Both the position numbers and the translations under genes were made by a program. DNA of 64,000 nt from JAYEPK01 sp048569615 (lineage in GTDB: Archaea > Thermoplasmatota > Penumbrarchaeia > Penumbrarchaeales > Penumbrarchaeaceae): NCBI GenBank assembly GCA_048569615.1, contig JBLIRK010000004.1, positions 18,904 to 82,903 on the forward strand, in the 5' to 3' direction. Shown here piece after piece: positions 11,701-18,770 of the stretch. The notes beneath the pieces were generated by a model that was given only the letters and a program-made list of their open reading frames with translations, was not told the DNA's origin and did not search any database. Positions within the stretch are counted from its first letter, which is position 1. Each line of letters starts with the position of its first letter.

Positions 11701-12125
11701 GTTATATTTTCGCCGTCAACCGAGCTGTCCGAAGAAAGGTCCTTGTCCAGGGAGAGGTTTCCGGTGAAGTTATTTCCGGTACCGTTGAAGTGCAGACTCC
11801 AGAAAACGATGTACTCCTCGATGCCCTGTGAGTTGTTTACAATGATGTCGATCACAAGGAAATCCGTGGTGAGGTTCGGTCCAGTTTCGTTCAATGCCGC
11901 AACGAAGAGAACGTCGCCGTGGGTAAGGGTTTGGCCGTTTGTTACGGTTCCAGTGGCAGAGCCCTGGACCATCTCTGCCGAGAGATCCGTAACATTGTAG
12001 AACTCTGCAGCATCCGCTTCCATATTGGTTTGGGATATGAGGAGGGAGATCAGGACCAGTACAAGGAGTGCCCCAGCAGCAGGTATGATCCCTTTTCCAT
12101 TGAGAATCCCCATCTTCTTTTTCAT
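5775..12125 (-). CDS. Giant surface protein: parallel beta-helix, cadherin-like and TSP3 Ca2+ repeats, TM helix, cytosolic zinc ribbon
   Basis: About 2,116 residues. ATG at 12125 is chosen because GGAGG sits 8 bases upstream and the product then starts MKKKMGILNG before a signal helix; the frame stays open to 12161. The ectodomain carries long right-handed beta-helix repeats (short Gly/Asn/Ile-rich coils, about residues 280-1400), cadherin- and PKD-like modules, then thrombospondin type-3-like Ca2+ repeats (DTDGDGKPDD, DFDGDGIGDDQDPD). One membrane helix (about 6065-6140) is followed by a tail with CSSCGELV and CPSCGATF, a four-Cys zinc ribbon, and a run of Asp/Glu. The zinc ribbon on the inner face is unusual for a passive adhesin and suggests a cytosolic partner (inference). 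It ends flush with the gene coming from the other strand. Confidence 0.85.
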   Translation of the reverse strand: MKKKMGILNGKGIIPAAGALLVLVLISLLISQTNMEADAAEFYNVTDLSAEMVQGSATGTVTNGQTLTHGDVLFVAALNETGPNLTTDFLVIDIIVNNSQGIEEYIVFWSLHFNGTGNNFTGNLSLDKDLSSDSSVDGENITLRIADGYNISFRKHHTANEPLLHFNVDTIGPSITPVEPNEWFTVYKGNNYASRTGKLNLTITDTDKLVDQSWLVDNNKVTYRWDMGTNITWDGNAFALPQTEGPHSLNVVAVDRLGYETNFSKRYSITTFLTSGTTITTSESYASKMLFVSDLKIGTGGSLSIFKCDVIFLNSGSKLTAQKGGTVSLLNSSFMSKGDLFHVETNQGSTFTMTNCQVFVPQVIPINSDLFELNTGTLTNVTVWDLSNRITIRSGGVTLQKSKIDMEPTGSLYIDTNHTWEKEQIKVTDTQINGTSANPIIIRNGSVWQPYDVTGNVYYHDIGTIETTLFWNTTNITAPYVKIPHFIDSRSNQASFKIEYNNSGTWTSFPGFPVSNVIYDEWISGTDAEMDLSMLLEGDVQLRFNWSNPDGSLGCIYIGEPKAGSSGGIEYGLGSGNFGGDMSGWTPDRVSGNMILLRNVSMEDAADAFLHVESSGRVLASQLRMGVPGKSFQAQTMVRSINSSMSLESTQMVGSLNTDTAYHQRFKAGNDWAISYLKNTNITTLGSGNFESAILVQGGWLNMERLIINDTMTGVQAETAMVSAKYVYMEPESYGMKIEVPLDYPSKASMDITGVTITSSWNRSAFHLTGGNIQYDLQLNLLDYDIDSDDGQTFSRNDPVGAIYLNLEGSSRSNARLRGNITQTPSHGIYLPGWSSGGRITIDALSRITNAGLDGINIGDDVDVNISARQIRNCTEYGIYAGDGGNINIVSGGGFDVAIKTTSQGGIIIGDDSRIYMKGVNISESLGWGFQMGENGDLRMVKVSVYSCEYGVRISDGSAANLAALEVQQSLSGTGLYSQNSDITITRSDTERSKFLYNYGQGVFIEGGSIYINFTNIEKNGDTGLKLWNTELNKFHDVKIQDNLGDGLYIYIGSNAVMDASGYYGKMTQFSILNNDGIGLTASLNPTAVTKTVEMEIGGFLIGGNRGGDIISPKQMHILWKASTTSRDILGSETATGVTRSNLDIIVSFGMKATLLNQNITLMSNGNGFVVESSGTLTLDAAYIRPAQSSHRFYVKGMSSSSIQVYGGYLGQLYRLEMKSGLGFYMDGTLVKYGEGPIYLENTPFDILNSEFNSIDGNAITISGGQGNIMDTKFSSNIIGIRVDGLSDDMLIEDSQFIGNNWGLYLFDDSNRYINITECSFSDNSPAPIWTNKADAFLLDTEIVPSKVRVTQTGQNVIIKYTLTVKLINEKGELVRFNLALDRGPGTSYNSYPDQSGTFTNQYEVYRVNLNQVQDKGVSVDLTITYVEGKKNGVDIYGEISDSFMLDKRTSNTYYGYKAPTVVQIPSILEATEDVGLDDSPVDVSKWFTDIGTDKGNLTFSARSQASEIVPKLEGSLLSIQLKKDWNGEGILEVTATDPHGKSLTVEVVVIVIPENDQPVATNLRIEVKGAGSLTVPRTGDTIIGVWNWFDIDGDPEPPTHIIRWYLNGTLQPNLNNKEEILNVFAGQIWNFTLYPWDQIKGYYGEPANSPPIMVGNQPPTLKSVSLSPTGPNTLTDIIAEPSGGEDVETGAVVYSYIWEKKAGSSWVALGAPNSPILDHMYTKKGDQIRVSVWASDGLAISPIRRATVEIKNSPPQILSAKLMPEVVDENTDLIWLTDIEMWDPDQGDHVNLFFDWNVSGVTINIDRTLNQIQYSQGGWIYPASISVGITPFDGKDEGNTFTLTTILIPTDTDGDGKPDDADGDDFNDPGDDKDDDNDGFNDDWELELGTDPKDPLSKPTDTDGDGLPNGDATNSKEWMDIDDDNDGVYDIHPEYPQYFDTFPTVASRPGDFDGDGIGDDQDPDIDDDKVPNEKDADPYNPYITTKDEVKENFAFQIIIIILLVLIIAAIAVAGYLIYNGTIKLPTTAPPPIDEGAEAIYESGERVPKTAKLPPKSELMGIEEMEELDNMRVCSSCGELVTLDDELCPSCGATFEDSEDEEESEEGDWDDDEEEE

Positions 12126-12272
12126 GCTAATCCTCCAGTTCAAAGTCCGAATACATCGCATTTTCTATAGTTGCGGTCCGAGTGTTGGCTCCAATTACTT
12201 TGTACCTATTTTAATTATGGGGTCTAGGTATGTTAATATAAAAAAAGGGGGAAAAATTGCACTATCCAGTTA

Positions 12273-15200
12273 TCATCCCTTGATCCTCTTCTGCTCCTTC
12301 AACCTGTTGTACCTCGGCAGGTATAATCTGTAGGCAGATGTCAGTATGAATATCGCGGAATAAGCTGAGAAGACCAGAAGTATCATCACGAGCAGGATGA
12401 ACTCCCTTATCGAAGGTATGTTCACGAGGAATACTGCTGTCAACCCCATCACCATCGTTACCGTCGCTTCTATGAAGGACCAGCCCGAAGTATCGGCGGC
12501 ATACATCACACCGTCCATGGTGAAATTCTTCTCTCTTACCCTCTCAGTTATGTGGATTGAGAAATCCACTCCTATTCCGATTATTATCGATCCGATCAAA
12601 GCGGTAAAAAGGTTGAGGTCGCCGGAGAACATGTTCTCTCCCGGTGCAAGGCCTCCGAGAAAACCAATCCCCCATATTGCGAAGTACTGCCAGCAGACCA
12701 CAAGAGTGACAGGCAGTACCGTGATGAGGGATATCCTCCAGGAGCGGAACACAAGGAAAAGCAGCAGGAAGACCATTATCAATGCTATGATGGTTGATTG
12801 GTTGGCATTCTGGACCAAAACATCGTTCACGGTTACGAGCACCTTGCCGAAACCCGACAGCGGAGACGCAGATGGTTTGCCTCCGCTCTCGTCCGCCCTG
12901 ACATTCATGTCCTTTCCGATGGCCTCATCGACTGCCACCACGACCTTCTCGGTTTCGATAATGTCCATGTTGGGCATGCTGATGTAGATGATCGTCTTTG
13001 CATAGGTGTCATTGATGAGCATGCCCCTTATCTCGAGACCCAGTGAATTGTAGAAGACGTTCATTATGAACTCTTCGAGCGACTCCCCCAGGTAGAAATT
13101 GATAGCGGGGTTATCCGGAACATTTTCCAGTGCTTCCCAGAAACTGGCATTAACCACATTCTCCTTCACCCAATTGTCAAAGGTTGTCACCGGGTCCTCG
13201 ATCACACCGAACTGTCCTAGCGGGATCCTGCCGAGCTGCTCCAGTATGTACTGGTAGGCCTCCGAATCGGTGAAATCGGGTATCTCGAGCATCTTCATGA
13301 TGTCCACTATGGAGATCCCGGTCGCCCTGTCTATGCCCGTGTCGTTCTCGTTCCTTCCGTTCAGCTCCAGCATGAAGCTGTTGATCAGCTTCAGCAGATC
13401 GTAGTCCTTTAAGCTCCAGTCGGTTTCATCATCTCTTCCGTCGTTGTCATCATCCCTTGCTTCCATGCCGCGGATAATCAGCATGCCGATCTGTCCCGAA
13501 CCAAAGGTATCGGACTGTTCGGACATCTTCTGCACGACCGGTTCGTCCGCCGGAGACAGCGAGATGTAATCCATGTTGGCCTGGACGAGGGATAGACCGC
13601 CGACCTTGAAGTTCGTGCCGGGTATCGAGGACGGGGGGGACATGGCCAGCGATATCACCGCAAGGACGACACCGCCGAATATTATCTTCCGGCTGTGGTT
13701 CATCGGGATATTCCCGATTCTCCTGGTGCCTGAGCTCTTGACCCTTGGCTTCTTGGAGCTCCCGGAGATCTTCCTGTAGTTCAACCAGATGACCAATGAA
13801 GGGGTCATCAGCATTGTCGTGGCATAGCATGCAAGTATTCCAGTGGAAAGACCGAAGCCGAGGACCTGCATCGTTGCCATGTCCACCGTTAGCATGGCCC
13901 CGAATCCGAAGGCGGTTGTCATTGCGGAGAGGAAGATAGCTTTTCCAGTGGTTCTGAGGGCGTATCTTATCCTCTTCTCCTTGTCGGGTATGTTCTCGGA
14001 TTCCTCCGCGTACCTGTTTGCAATGTACAGGCCGTAAGCTACGCCGAGCGCGATCAGAATGGGTGCCACCAGCACGACCTGGGGGGTTAAGAGCGGAAGG
14101 ACAAGCCCCATCAGACCATAGGCTATGATAAGAGAAAATGTGACCGGGACCAGTGTAATGAGCAGGATCTTCCAGGTCCTGTGGAATATGAGCAGCGAAG
14201 CGGCGACCATCGCAAGAGCCCACGGGAGGACCTTCTGCATCTCCTTCATGGTCCTGTCGGAGATCATCCTTGCCAGGGGGGTAGGTCCCGTCAGCGTCAT
14301 TCTGCAGTTGACCTCTCCATCCTCGTATCTTTCCATCCAGTCCTCGGTGGTGTCCCTCGATCCAGGCCTCACACCCGGGTCCACGAAGTAGGGATCGATG
14401 ATCTCGTAAATATCATCTATCAGCTTGTTCTGGTCCACGGCCTTTGATAGTCCCATGAGAATGAGTGCTGAATCATAGATCCCATCGTTGTTTATGTCCG
14501 CAACAAGGGTTGAAATTGATTCCGGGCCCGCCTGGACAAAGAACTCATCGATGATCCTTTGATCATCCGGTATGGAGTAATTTCCCTTGTACTGATCAGG
14601 CAGCCTGAAATCGATGTTGTCATTGGGCAGTTCCTCGAAAAAAGCCTCTTCCACGGCAGCCGAGGTATGGTTCAGGGTCTTTATCAGAGTGGATATCGAG
14701 AACACAAATATGATGCCGTCCTCCGAGCCTTTGTCGGTCTTGTTCGGGTTCATCGTCTCTTCCATTTTGGATATCTCGATCAGGACATCATAATCCGTTA
14801 TGTTGGTCTCATCCGTTGGATCGAACTTGTTCTGCGTCTCAACGAAGATGGTTGCGAGGTCCGTGGACCAATCCTTCTTCATTTCGAACAGTACTTTTTC
14901 GGCATCGGAGCCCCCCGGCAGATAAACCTCGAAATCACCCCTTATCTTAGACTGCATGGTAAGTTGTCCTTCGCTGAAGAAGGATGAGCCGATGACACCG
15001 AAGTATCCGAGGAGGAGCGATCCGATGACCGCGACCACGAATACGGTCTTTCTCCATTTGAGGATACCCTCCATTATGGCGTCCAGGGGTTTGGACTTGA
15101 ACATCCTCTCAGTATATTCTCCCGCACCCTCATCGAAGTCCCTCAGCCTTTTTCCGGTATCAACGATGAAGGTCTTTGCCTTTTTTCTATATTCCGGAGT

Positions 15201-15356
15201 GCGGTCGCCTATCTGTGTTACAACTCTATCCAGTGTATCCTCGACATCCGACGGTCCTTCCCGCCTGTATATTCTGTCGTAATCCTTCTTGAACGGCCCC
15301 CTCCCTCCTCTTCGGCCGTCATCCGAAGGACCATCGTCTTTTTCTGTCAAGGTCAC
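12273..15356 (-). CDS. MMPL/RND-superfamily transporter (12 TM, sterol-sensing-domain-like)
   Basis: 1,027 residues with the classic duplicated RND layout: an unusually long charged cytosolic N terminus (about 100 residues), TM1 (about 103-123), a large extracytoplasmic loop, TM2-6, then a repeat with TM7 near residue 560, a second large loop and TM8-12 ending near residue 1015. Helix runs such as ILIALGVAYGLYIANRYAE and SIIIGIGVDFSIHITERV match the MMPL/patched-like core that carries proton-relay acidic residues. Family members export lipids or other hydrophobic compounds using the ion gradient. The start is GTG. It lies downstream of the small membrane-protein gene on the same strand and ends 147 bases before the giant surface-protein gene; a link to envelope assembly is inference. 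Confidence 0.9.
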   Translation of the reverse strand: MTLTEKDDGPSDDGRRGGRGPFKKDYDRIYRREGPSDVEDTLDRVVTQIGDRTPEYRKKAKTFIVDTGKRLRDFDEGAGEYTERMFKSKPLDAIMEGILKWRKTVFVVAVIGSLLLGYFGVIGSSFFSEGQLTMQSKIRGDFEVYLPGGSDAEKVLFEMKKDWSTDLATIFVETQNKFDPTDETNITDYDVLIEISKMEETMNPNKTDKGSEDGIIFVFSISTLIKTLNHTSAAVEEAFFEELPNDNIDFRLPDQYKGNYSIPDDQRIIDEFFVQAGPESISTLVADINNDGIYDSALILMGLSKAVDQNKLIDDIYEIIDPYFVDPGVRPGSRDTTEDWMERYEDGEVNCRMTLTGPTPLARMISDRTMKEMQKVLPWALAMVAASLLIFHRTWKILLITLVPVTFSLIIAYGLMGLVLPLLTPQVVLVAPILIALGVAYGLYIANRYAEESENIPDKEKRIRYALRTTGKAIFLSAMTTAFGFGAMLTVDMATMQVLGFGLSTGILACYATTMLMTPSLVIWLNYRKISGSSKKPRVKSSGTRRIGNIPMNHSRKIIFGGVVLAVISLAMSPPSSIPGTNFKVGGLSLVQANMDYISLSPADEPVVQKMSEQSDTFGSGQIGMLIIRGMEARDDDNDGRDDETDWSLKDYDLLKLINSFMLELNGRNENDTGIDRATGISIVDIMKMLEIPDFTDSEAYQYILEQLGRIPLGQFGVIEDPVTTFDNWVKENVVNASFWEALENVPDNPAINFYLGESLEEFIMNVFYNSLGLEIRGMLINDTYAKTIIYISMPNMDIIETEKVVVAVDEAIGKDMNVRADESGGKPSASPLSGFGKVLVTVNDVLVQNANQSTIIALIMVFLLLFLVFRSWRISLITVLPVTLVVCWQYFAIWGIGFLGGLAPGENMFSGDLNLFTALIGSIIIGIGVDFSIHITERVREKNFTMDGVMYAADTSGWSFIEATVTMVMGLTAVFLVNIPSIREFILLVMILLVFSAYSAIFILTSAYRLYLPRYNRLKEQKRIKG

Positions 15357-15447
15357 AACACCCAGTTTGCTCTATCGAACTGATATGAACTGGATTAAGT
15401 TACAGTTATTATAGGATTTGGTCCCACTATACAAACGAAATGGGGGA

Positions 15448-15717
15448 TCATTCGGCTATCTTCCTTGCCCTTGAGGCATAGAAATAGGCCACTATTATGG
15501 TCAGGATCAAGCCTACGAAGGATCCGTAAAGCACCGAATATTGGTTCCCCTGGTCAAAGAGCTTGATGGCAACCTCGAAAATGTAGAAGGCGGCGATCGA
15601 AAGCGGAATGATCACTAGGCCCCAAAGCATAATACTCAATATGAGCCAGGTGGCCGGGTTCAGGATCTTCCTTGAGCCTTCATTGCCGGGAACCTTTTCC
15701 GTGTCGTCCATCCGCAT
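15448..15717 (-). CDS. Small membrane protein with two TM helices
   Basis: About 89 residues. Two hydrophobic helices (WLILSIMLWGLVIIPLSIAA and the C-terminal LYGSFVGLILTIIVAYFYAS) are joined by a short polar loop, and the tail ends in basic residues. ATG at 15717 is chosen because a TATA-like ATTTAAAA element (about 15757-15765) would put the transcription start inside a longer product beginning at GTG 15753; GGGG lies upstream of the ATG. It is on the same strand as, and 91 bases upstream of, the MMPL transporter and may be co-transcribed with it. I do not recognise the family; an accessory membrane subunit is possible. Confidence 0.6.
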   Translation of the reverse strand: MRMDDTEKVPGNEGSRKILNPATWLILSIMLWGLVIIPLSIAAFYIFEVAIKLFDQGNQYSVLYGSFVGLILTIIVAYFYASRARKIAE

Positions 15718-15846
15718 CACTTTCCCCTTGGGGGATTTGGTGAACTCCAGCACTCTTATTTAAAATTTCCCGGAGAGCCCGCGCTCTACATATTTGGAAG
15801 ACCCCAAAAAGAAATAAATATCATTTCAGGCCATCCACTCTTTGCA

Positions 15847-15987
15847 ATGGGCGGTGGGAGTGGGGTCTGTCCATTGCTTGATAAAAAGGGATGGATGGAT
15901 AAGAGTGGGAGTTTGTTCCCAGGGGAAGAAATGGGTGTGAAATGGATAAGCCCCCTTCGGGGGGCAAAATTTTCTATAGAGAGCTGA
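15847..15987 (+). CDS. Possible small leaderless ORF (46 codons)
   Basis: ATG at 15847 opens a 46-residue frame starting MGGGSGVCPLLDKKG and ending in TGA at 15985. A TATA-like stretch (AAATAAATA, about 15812-15820) sits the right distance upstream for a leaderless archaeal start. Against it: the frame contains a strong GC-rich hairpin (15949-15966), there is no recognisable domain, and the 240-base gap could equally hold an untranslated RNA. Recorded as a possibility only. Confidence 0.25.
   Translation: MGGGSGVCPLLDKKGWMDKSGSLFPGEEMGVKWISPLRGAKFSIES
15949..15966. terminator. GC-rich hairpin, possible terminator for the minus-strand gene at 15999-16208
   Basis: GCCCCC and GGGGGC flank a short TTCG-type loop. 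It lies just beyond the stop of the minus-strand coiled-coil gene. On the plus strand it is followed by AAAATTTT, while on the minus strand only TTATCC follows, so a terminator role is plausible but not certain. Confidence 0.4.
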
Positions 15988-15998
15988 TGCTACACGCA

Positions 15999-16208
15999 TT
16001 ACATGCAGTATCTTCCGCTTTTCAGCATGCTGTCGTATCCCATCATATTAGGCTCCATATCCAGGTCCAGATCATCCTGAGTTTCCATATTGACTATGAT
16101 CTCCATCAACATGTTGACCATATTCCGGAGCTCCCTGATCTCGGACCGCATGTCCTCGATGGTCTCCAGAACCTTTTCATCATTTGCATCTTTCTTGGAA
16201 GAAGCCAT
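15999..16208 (-). CDS. Small coiled-coil protein of unknown function
   Basis: 69 residues from ATG at 16208, chosen because GAAGGTG lies just upstream; GTG at 16214 is in frame but less likely. Residues about 10-45 have a strong heptad pattern (IEDMRSEIRELRNMVNMLME), predicting an amphipathic helix and probable dimerisation. The C terminus is Met- and Asp-rich and ends in RYCM. No family recognised. A 10-bp palindrome, GGGGGCCCCC at 16224-16233, lies directly upstream. Confidence 0.6.
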   Translation of the reverse strand: MASSKKDANDEKVLETIEDMRSEIRELRNMVNMLMEIIVNMETQDDLDLDMEPNMMGYDSMLKSGRYCM

Positions 16209-16386
16209 TCTCACACCTTCTTAGGGGGCCCCCGTAACTGCCTTGTGGTCAGATGGAGATCCCATTTCCCTATTTGGTAGATGTAGGAGTCTATTTCAAG
16301 ATTTTGGTATGAGGATTGCAGGAGAAGTCTCCTTTATCATCGATAAATCATTTCTAATACCTTCACCTATCACAGGACCGATCCGA

Positions 16387-17211
16387 ATGGAGAATGCCCT
16401 CAAGGTCGAGTTAGTGCAGAAGTTCCACAAGAGGTTCGACATAGAACACAACCTCGATATCATCACCAGCTCCATCAAATCATCCGATGCAGACCTGGTG
16501 ATATTCCCCGAGATGTTCCTGACCGGTTATACCCTGGGGGATGACTTATTTAAAAAGGCAATGAATCTGGAGGATCCCGTTATCAGGGAGATCGAGGAAG
16601 CCTGCGGGGATTTCGATAAGAATGTCATTTTCGGATTTCCCGAGCGTTCAACGGCCGTCAGGGGGCAGATTCACAATTCCGCATGTCTTGTCGGAGCAAG
16701 CGGGGTGGTGGGCAGTTATCAGAAGATGCATCTTGTGGACTTCGGACCCTTCGAGGAATATGCGTATTTCACCCCCGGGAAAGCTCCCTTCATCGCAGAT
16801 ATCAACGGTTACAGGGTCGGTCTGCTGATATGCTATGATATCTTCTTTCCGGAGCTTGTGAAATACTATGCAATCGGGGGAGCCGACCTTGTCGTGTGCA
16901 TTTCGGCATCTCCATCGATGACTAGGCGTTTCTTCGAATCCGTCATGACAGCAAGGGCAATAGAGAACACCGTTTTCTTCGCTTACTCCAACCTGCTGGG
17001 CTTCGATTCGAAGATGGACTTCTGGGGCGGGAGCGCCGTCATTGGACCGAGAGGGGATACGATCTCAAAGGGTCCCTATTACGAGGAAGCTTCCGTTGTG
17101 GCAAGAATAGACGAAAGGTCCCTGCTGACAGCTCGGAAAAACAGACCCACCATCCGGGACACACGGTACGACCTGCTTCAAAGAACGGCGGATATCAGGC
17201 GTGGAGGATAG
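16387..17211 (+). CDS. Carbon-nitrogen hydrolase (nitrilase superfamily)
   Basis: 274 residues from ATG at 16387, which gives the normal short beta-strand start (KVELVQ); the frame is open further upstream, but that region reads as non-family sequence. The catalytic triad is intact: Glu42 in FPEMFLTGY, Lys113 in YQKMHLVDFG and Cys149 in LLICYDIFFPE. The superfamily hydrolyses amides or nitriles by a thioester intermediate. The overall form is closest to stand-alone amidase or N-carbamoyl-hydrolase-like members, but the substrate cannot be told from sequence. It stands alone between a divergent small gene and the PhoU-TrkA_C pair. Confidence 0.9.
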   Translation: MENALKVELVQKFHKRFDIEHNLDIITSSIKSSDADLVIFPEMFLTGYTLGDDLFKKAMNLEDPVIREIEEACGDFDKNVIFGFPERSTAVRGQIHNSACLVGASGVVGSYQKMHLVDFGPFEEYAYFTPGKAPFIADINGYRVGLLICYDIFFPELVKYYAIGGADLVVCISASPSMTRRFFESVMTARAIENTVFFAYSNLLGFDSKMDFWGGSAVIGPRGDTISKGPYYEEASVVARIDERSLLTARKNRPTIRDTRYDLLQRTADIRRGG

Positions 17212-17247
17212 AAGAAGAACCCCTTTTGGATGGGATCCTACCCTTCA

Positions 17248-17255
17248 TTTTATAA
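17248..17255 (+). promoter_or_regulatory. TATA box for the PhoU-TrkA_C pair
   Basis: TTTATAAA lies about 60 bases before the ATG at 17311, giving a short leader that contains GGAG about 10 bases before the start. It is the only good TATA-like element before the two overlapping genes, suggesting one transcript. Confidence 0.5.
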
Positions 17256-17310
17256 ACCAAATGTCCATATGTACCAAGTCCTAAGATTTCCTCGTCAGGA
17301 GAACTTATCA

Positions 17311-17943
17311 ATGGGTTTGTTCCGAAAAAAGCACCTGGACAGGCTCGAATACGAGAGCACCGGCGTTAAGGAAAGCCTCATAGAAATGAAGGACCTGTCC
17401 GAGCAGATAGTCGATCTCTCCTATGCAGCGATCCTTTTTGACAGCGAGGACATCGCAGACCAGGTCCTTGATCTGGAGGAGAGGCTTGACAAGCTGTTGT
17501 ACAACGTCAGGATAGGGGTTCTGCTGGCTGCCCGGAACAGGGAGGATGCGGAACAGCTCACTGGAATTCTCCAGGTCGCTTCTGCCACCGAGGTCATAGG
17601 GGACGCTTCGCGCCAGCTGATGAGGATATTTGACGAGGACCTGGAGTTCAGACCCTTTGCACCGTTCCTGTTGAAGGACGGAGATGAGAAGATATGGGCC
17701 ATACGGGTGCTGCCCAGTTCTGACATAGTGAACAGGATGATCAACGAGCTCGGGATAGAATCCGAGACCGGGACCAGAATAATTGCGATAAAGAGGAGGT
17801 CCCGATGGCTGTACGACATCGAGCCCGAGAGGAGAATAAAGGAGGGTGACATATTGATAGCCCGTGGTGTGGAGGACGGTCTTGAGGAGCTCGCGGCTTA
17901 TTCCAAGGGTGAGGTAGAATGGGGGAAGTACAAGAGGAGATAG
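17311..17943 (+). CDS. PhoU-like plus TrkA_C (RCK_C) domain protein, first of a pair
   Basis: 210 residues from ATG at 17311 (GGAG upstream). The N-terminal half is an all-helical PhoU-like bundle (SLIEMKDLSEQIVDLSYAA; VIGDASRQLMRIF). The C-terminal half (about residues 130-200) is an RCK_C/TrkA_C ligand-binding domain, with GTRIIAIKRRSRWLYDIEP and KEGDILIARGVEDGLEEL typical of the fold. This corresponds to the archaeal family that couples PhoU and TrkA_C (COG3273). It has no membrane segment and no Rossmann RCK_N domain, so it is probably a soluble regulator that senses a nucleotide or ion and gates a transporter. It overlaps the next gene, a paralogue. Confidence 0.85.
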   Translation: MGLFRKKHLDRLEYESTGVKESLIEMKDLSEQIVDLSYAAILFDSEDIADQVLDLEERLDKLLYNVRIGVLLAARNREDAEQLTGILQVASATEVIGDASRQLMRIFDEDLEFRPFAPFLLKDGDEKIWAIRVLPSSDIVNRMINELGIESETGTRIIAIKRRSRWLYDIEPERRIKEGDILIARGVEDGLEELAAYSKGEVEWGKYKRR

Positions 17944-18521
17944 ATCCCGTTAAAAGGGTCGAGGAGGTATTCCTCGAGATGAAGGACACCTCGGAGCTGA
18001 TGGTGGACCTAGCCTATTCCTCTCTGTTATACAATAACAAGGAGCTCGCTTCCGAGGTCGAGCATCTGGGGGAGACGGTCGATGAGATGTCCGGAGAGCT
18101 GCAGGAGATAGCTGTCGGGCAGGTATCCAGAAAGTCCCCCGATGCAGCGAGGATGATACTCAAGATGGCAAGCTTCGTCGATTCCATAGCGGATGCGGCC
18201 ATGTCGATCTCCGAAGTAGTGTTGAGGGATATCGAGCCTCATCCCATCTTGAAGCAGTCGATCAAGGAATCCGATGTTGGGATATACAAAGCGGAGATCA
18301 GATCCAAATCCCCGCTGGCAGGAAAGAGTCTAGGGGAGCTGCGCATAGCAACGGAGACGGGAATGTGGATATTTGCGATCCACAGAAGCGTGCGATGGAT
18401 CTACGGTCCGGAGAAGGGAGAGGTTCTTCAAAAAGGAGATATTATCTTTGCCAGGGGCCCCGAGGACGGCATGAAGAAACTCCGATCCGCTACAAAAGGA
18501 AAGCGGAAGAACCTGTTGTGA
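17919..18521 (+). CDS. PhoU-like plus TrkA_C domain protein, second of a pair
   Basis: 200 residues; ATG at 17919 overlaps the end of the preceding gene by 25 bases, implying translational coupling. The layout is the same as the neighbour: a PhoU-like helical bundle (VFLEMKDTSELMVDLAYSS; FVDSIADAAMSISEVVL) and a TrkA_C domain (SPLAGKSLGELRIATETGMW, then KGDIIFARGPEDGMKKL). The two proteins are recognisable paralogues and probably form a hetero-oligomer. A TrkH K+ transporter is encoded 32 kb away at 50231; whether it is the partner is unknown. The basic C-terminal tail differs from the neighbour. Confidence 0.85.
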   Translation: MGEVQEEIDPVKRVEEVFLEMKDTSELMVDLAYSSLLYNNKELASEVEHLGETVDEMSGELQEIAVGQVSRKSPDAARMILKMASFVDSIADAAMSISEVVLRDIEPHPILKQSIKESDVGIYKAEIRSKSPLAGKSLGELRIATETGMWIFAIHRSVRWIYGPEKGEVLQKGDIIFARGPEDGMKKLRSATKGKRKNLL

Positions 18522-18609
18522 AATTGAATTCAAACCCCTCCGTCATTCCAGTCCCAGCCCGGGTACCATTCTTTTTACAGCTTCAACTTATAATATTCGT
18601 TAGCTTGAA

Positions 18610-18630
18610 GGGTGCCGGGACATTTGAGCT
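18610..18630 (-). repeat. Imperfect copy of the tRNA-Gly 3' end (att-like)
   Basis: GGGTGCCGGGA at 18610-18620 is identical to 18771-18781 inside tRNA-Gly and has the same orientation, exactly 161 bases away. After a two-base insertion (CA) the match continues with TTTGA. This is the arrangement expected when an element integrates at a tRNA 3' end and copies it, but the match is short. Confidence 0.45.
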
Positions 18631-18666
18631 GAACATTATTTGACGATAGGCAAAGCTCAAATGTCC
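18618..18666. repeat. Perfect 13-bp inverted repeat, 23-base loop
   Basis: GGACATTTGAGCT (18618-18630) pairs with AGCTCAAATGTCC (18654-18666). The left arm overlaps the att-like tRNA fragment. No T-run follows on either strand, so it is not an obvious terminator. Confidence 0.7.
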
Positions 18667-18667
18667 A

Positions 18668-18705
18668 GCAATGAACAACACATTGCTTTCTCAAATGTTC
18701 ATTGC
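18668..18705. repeat. Perfect 9-bp inverted repeat
   Basis: GCAATGAAC (18668-18676) pairs with GTTCATTGC (18697-18705). It starts one base after the preceding hairpin ends. Confidence 0.6.
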
Positions 18706-18723
18706 GTGTATAATTAATATGAA

Positions 18724-18770
18724 GCACCATCTTTCGTAGCTTTATAATATTGACGGAAGAAAGATGGTGC
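18724..18770. repeat. Perfect 12-bp inverted repeat running into the tRNA-Gly 3' end
   Basis: GCACCATCTTTC (18724-18735) pairs with GAAAGATGGTGC (18759-18770). The right arm includes the encoded CCA and the last bases of tRNA-Gly, so the left arm could compete with the acceptor stem in a precursor transcript (inference). Confidence 0.65.

Larger units (their letters stand above)
18522..18767. other. Gene-free segment downstream of tRNA-Gly holding three successive long inverted repeats
   Basis: No convincing ORF. From about 18600 the segment is AT-rich and nearly filled by three perfect inverted repeats with loops of about 20 bases, annotated separately, and by a second copy of a piece of the tRNA-Gly 3' half. 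TTATAATATT occurs twice (18588-18597 and 18742-18751), each 22-29 bases before a copy of the tRNA-derived piece. See findings for interpretation. Confidence 0.6.
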
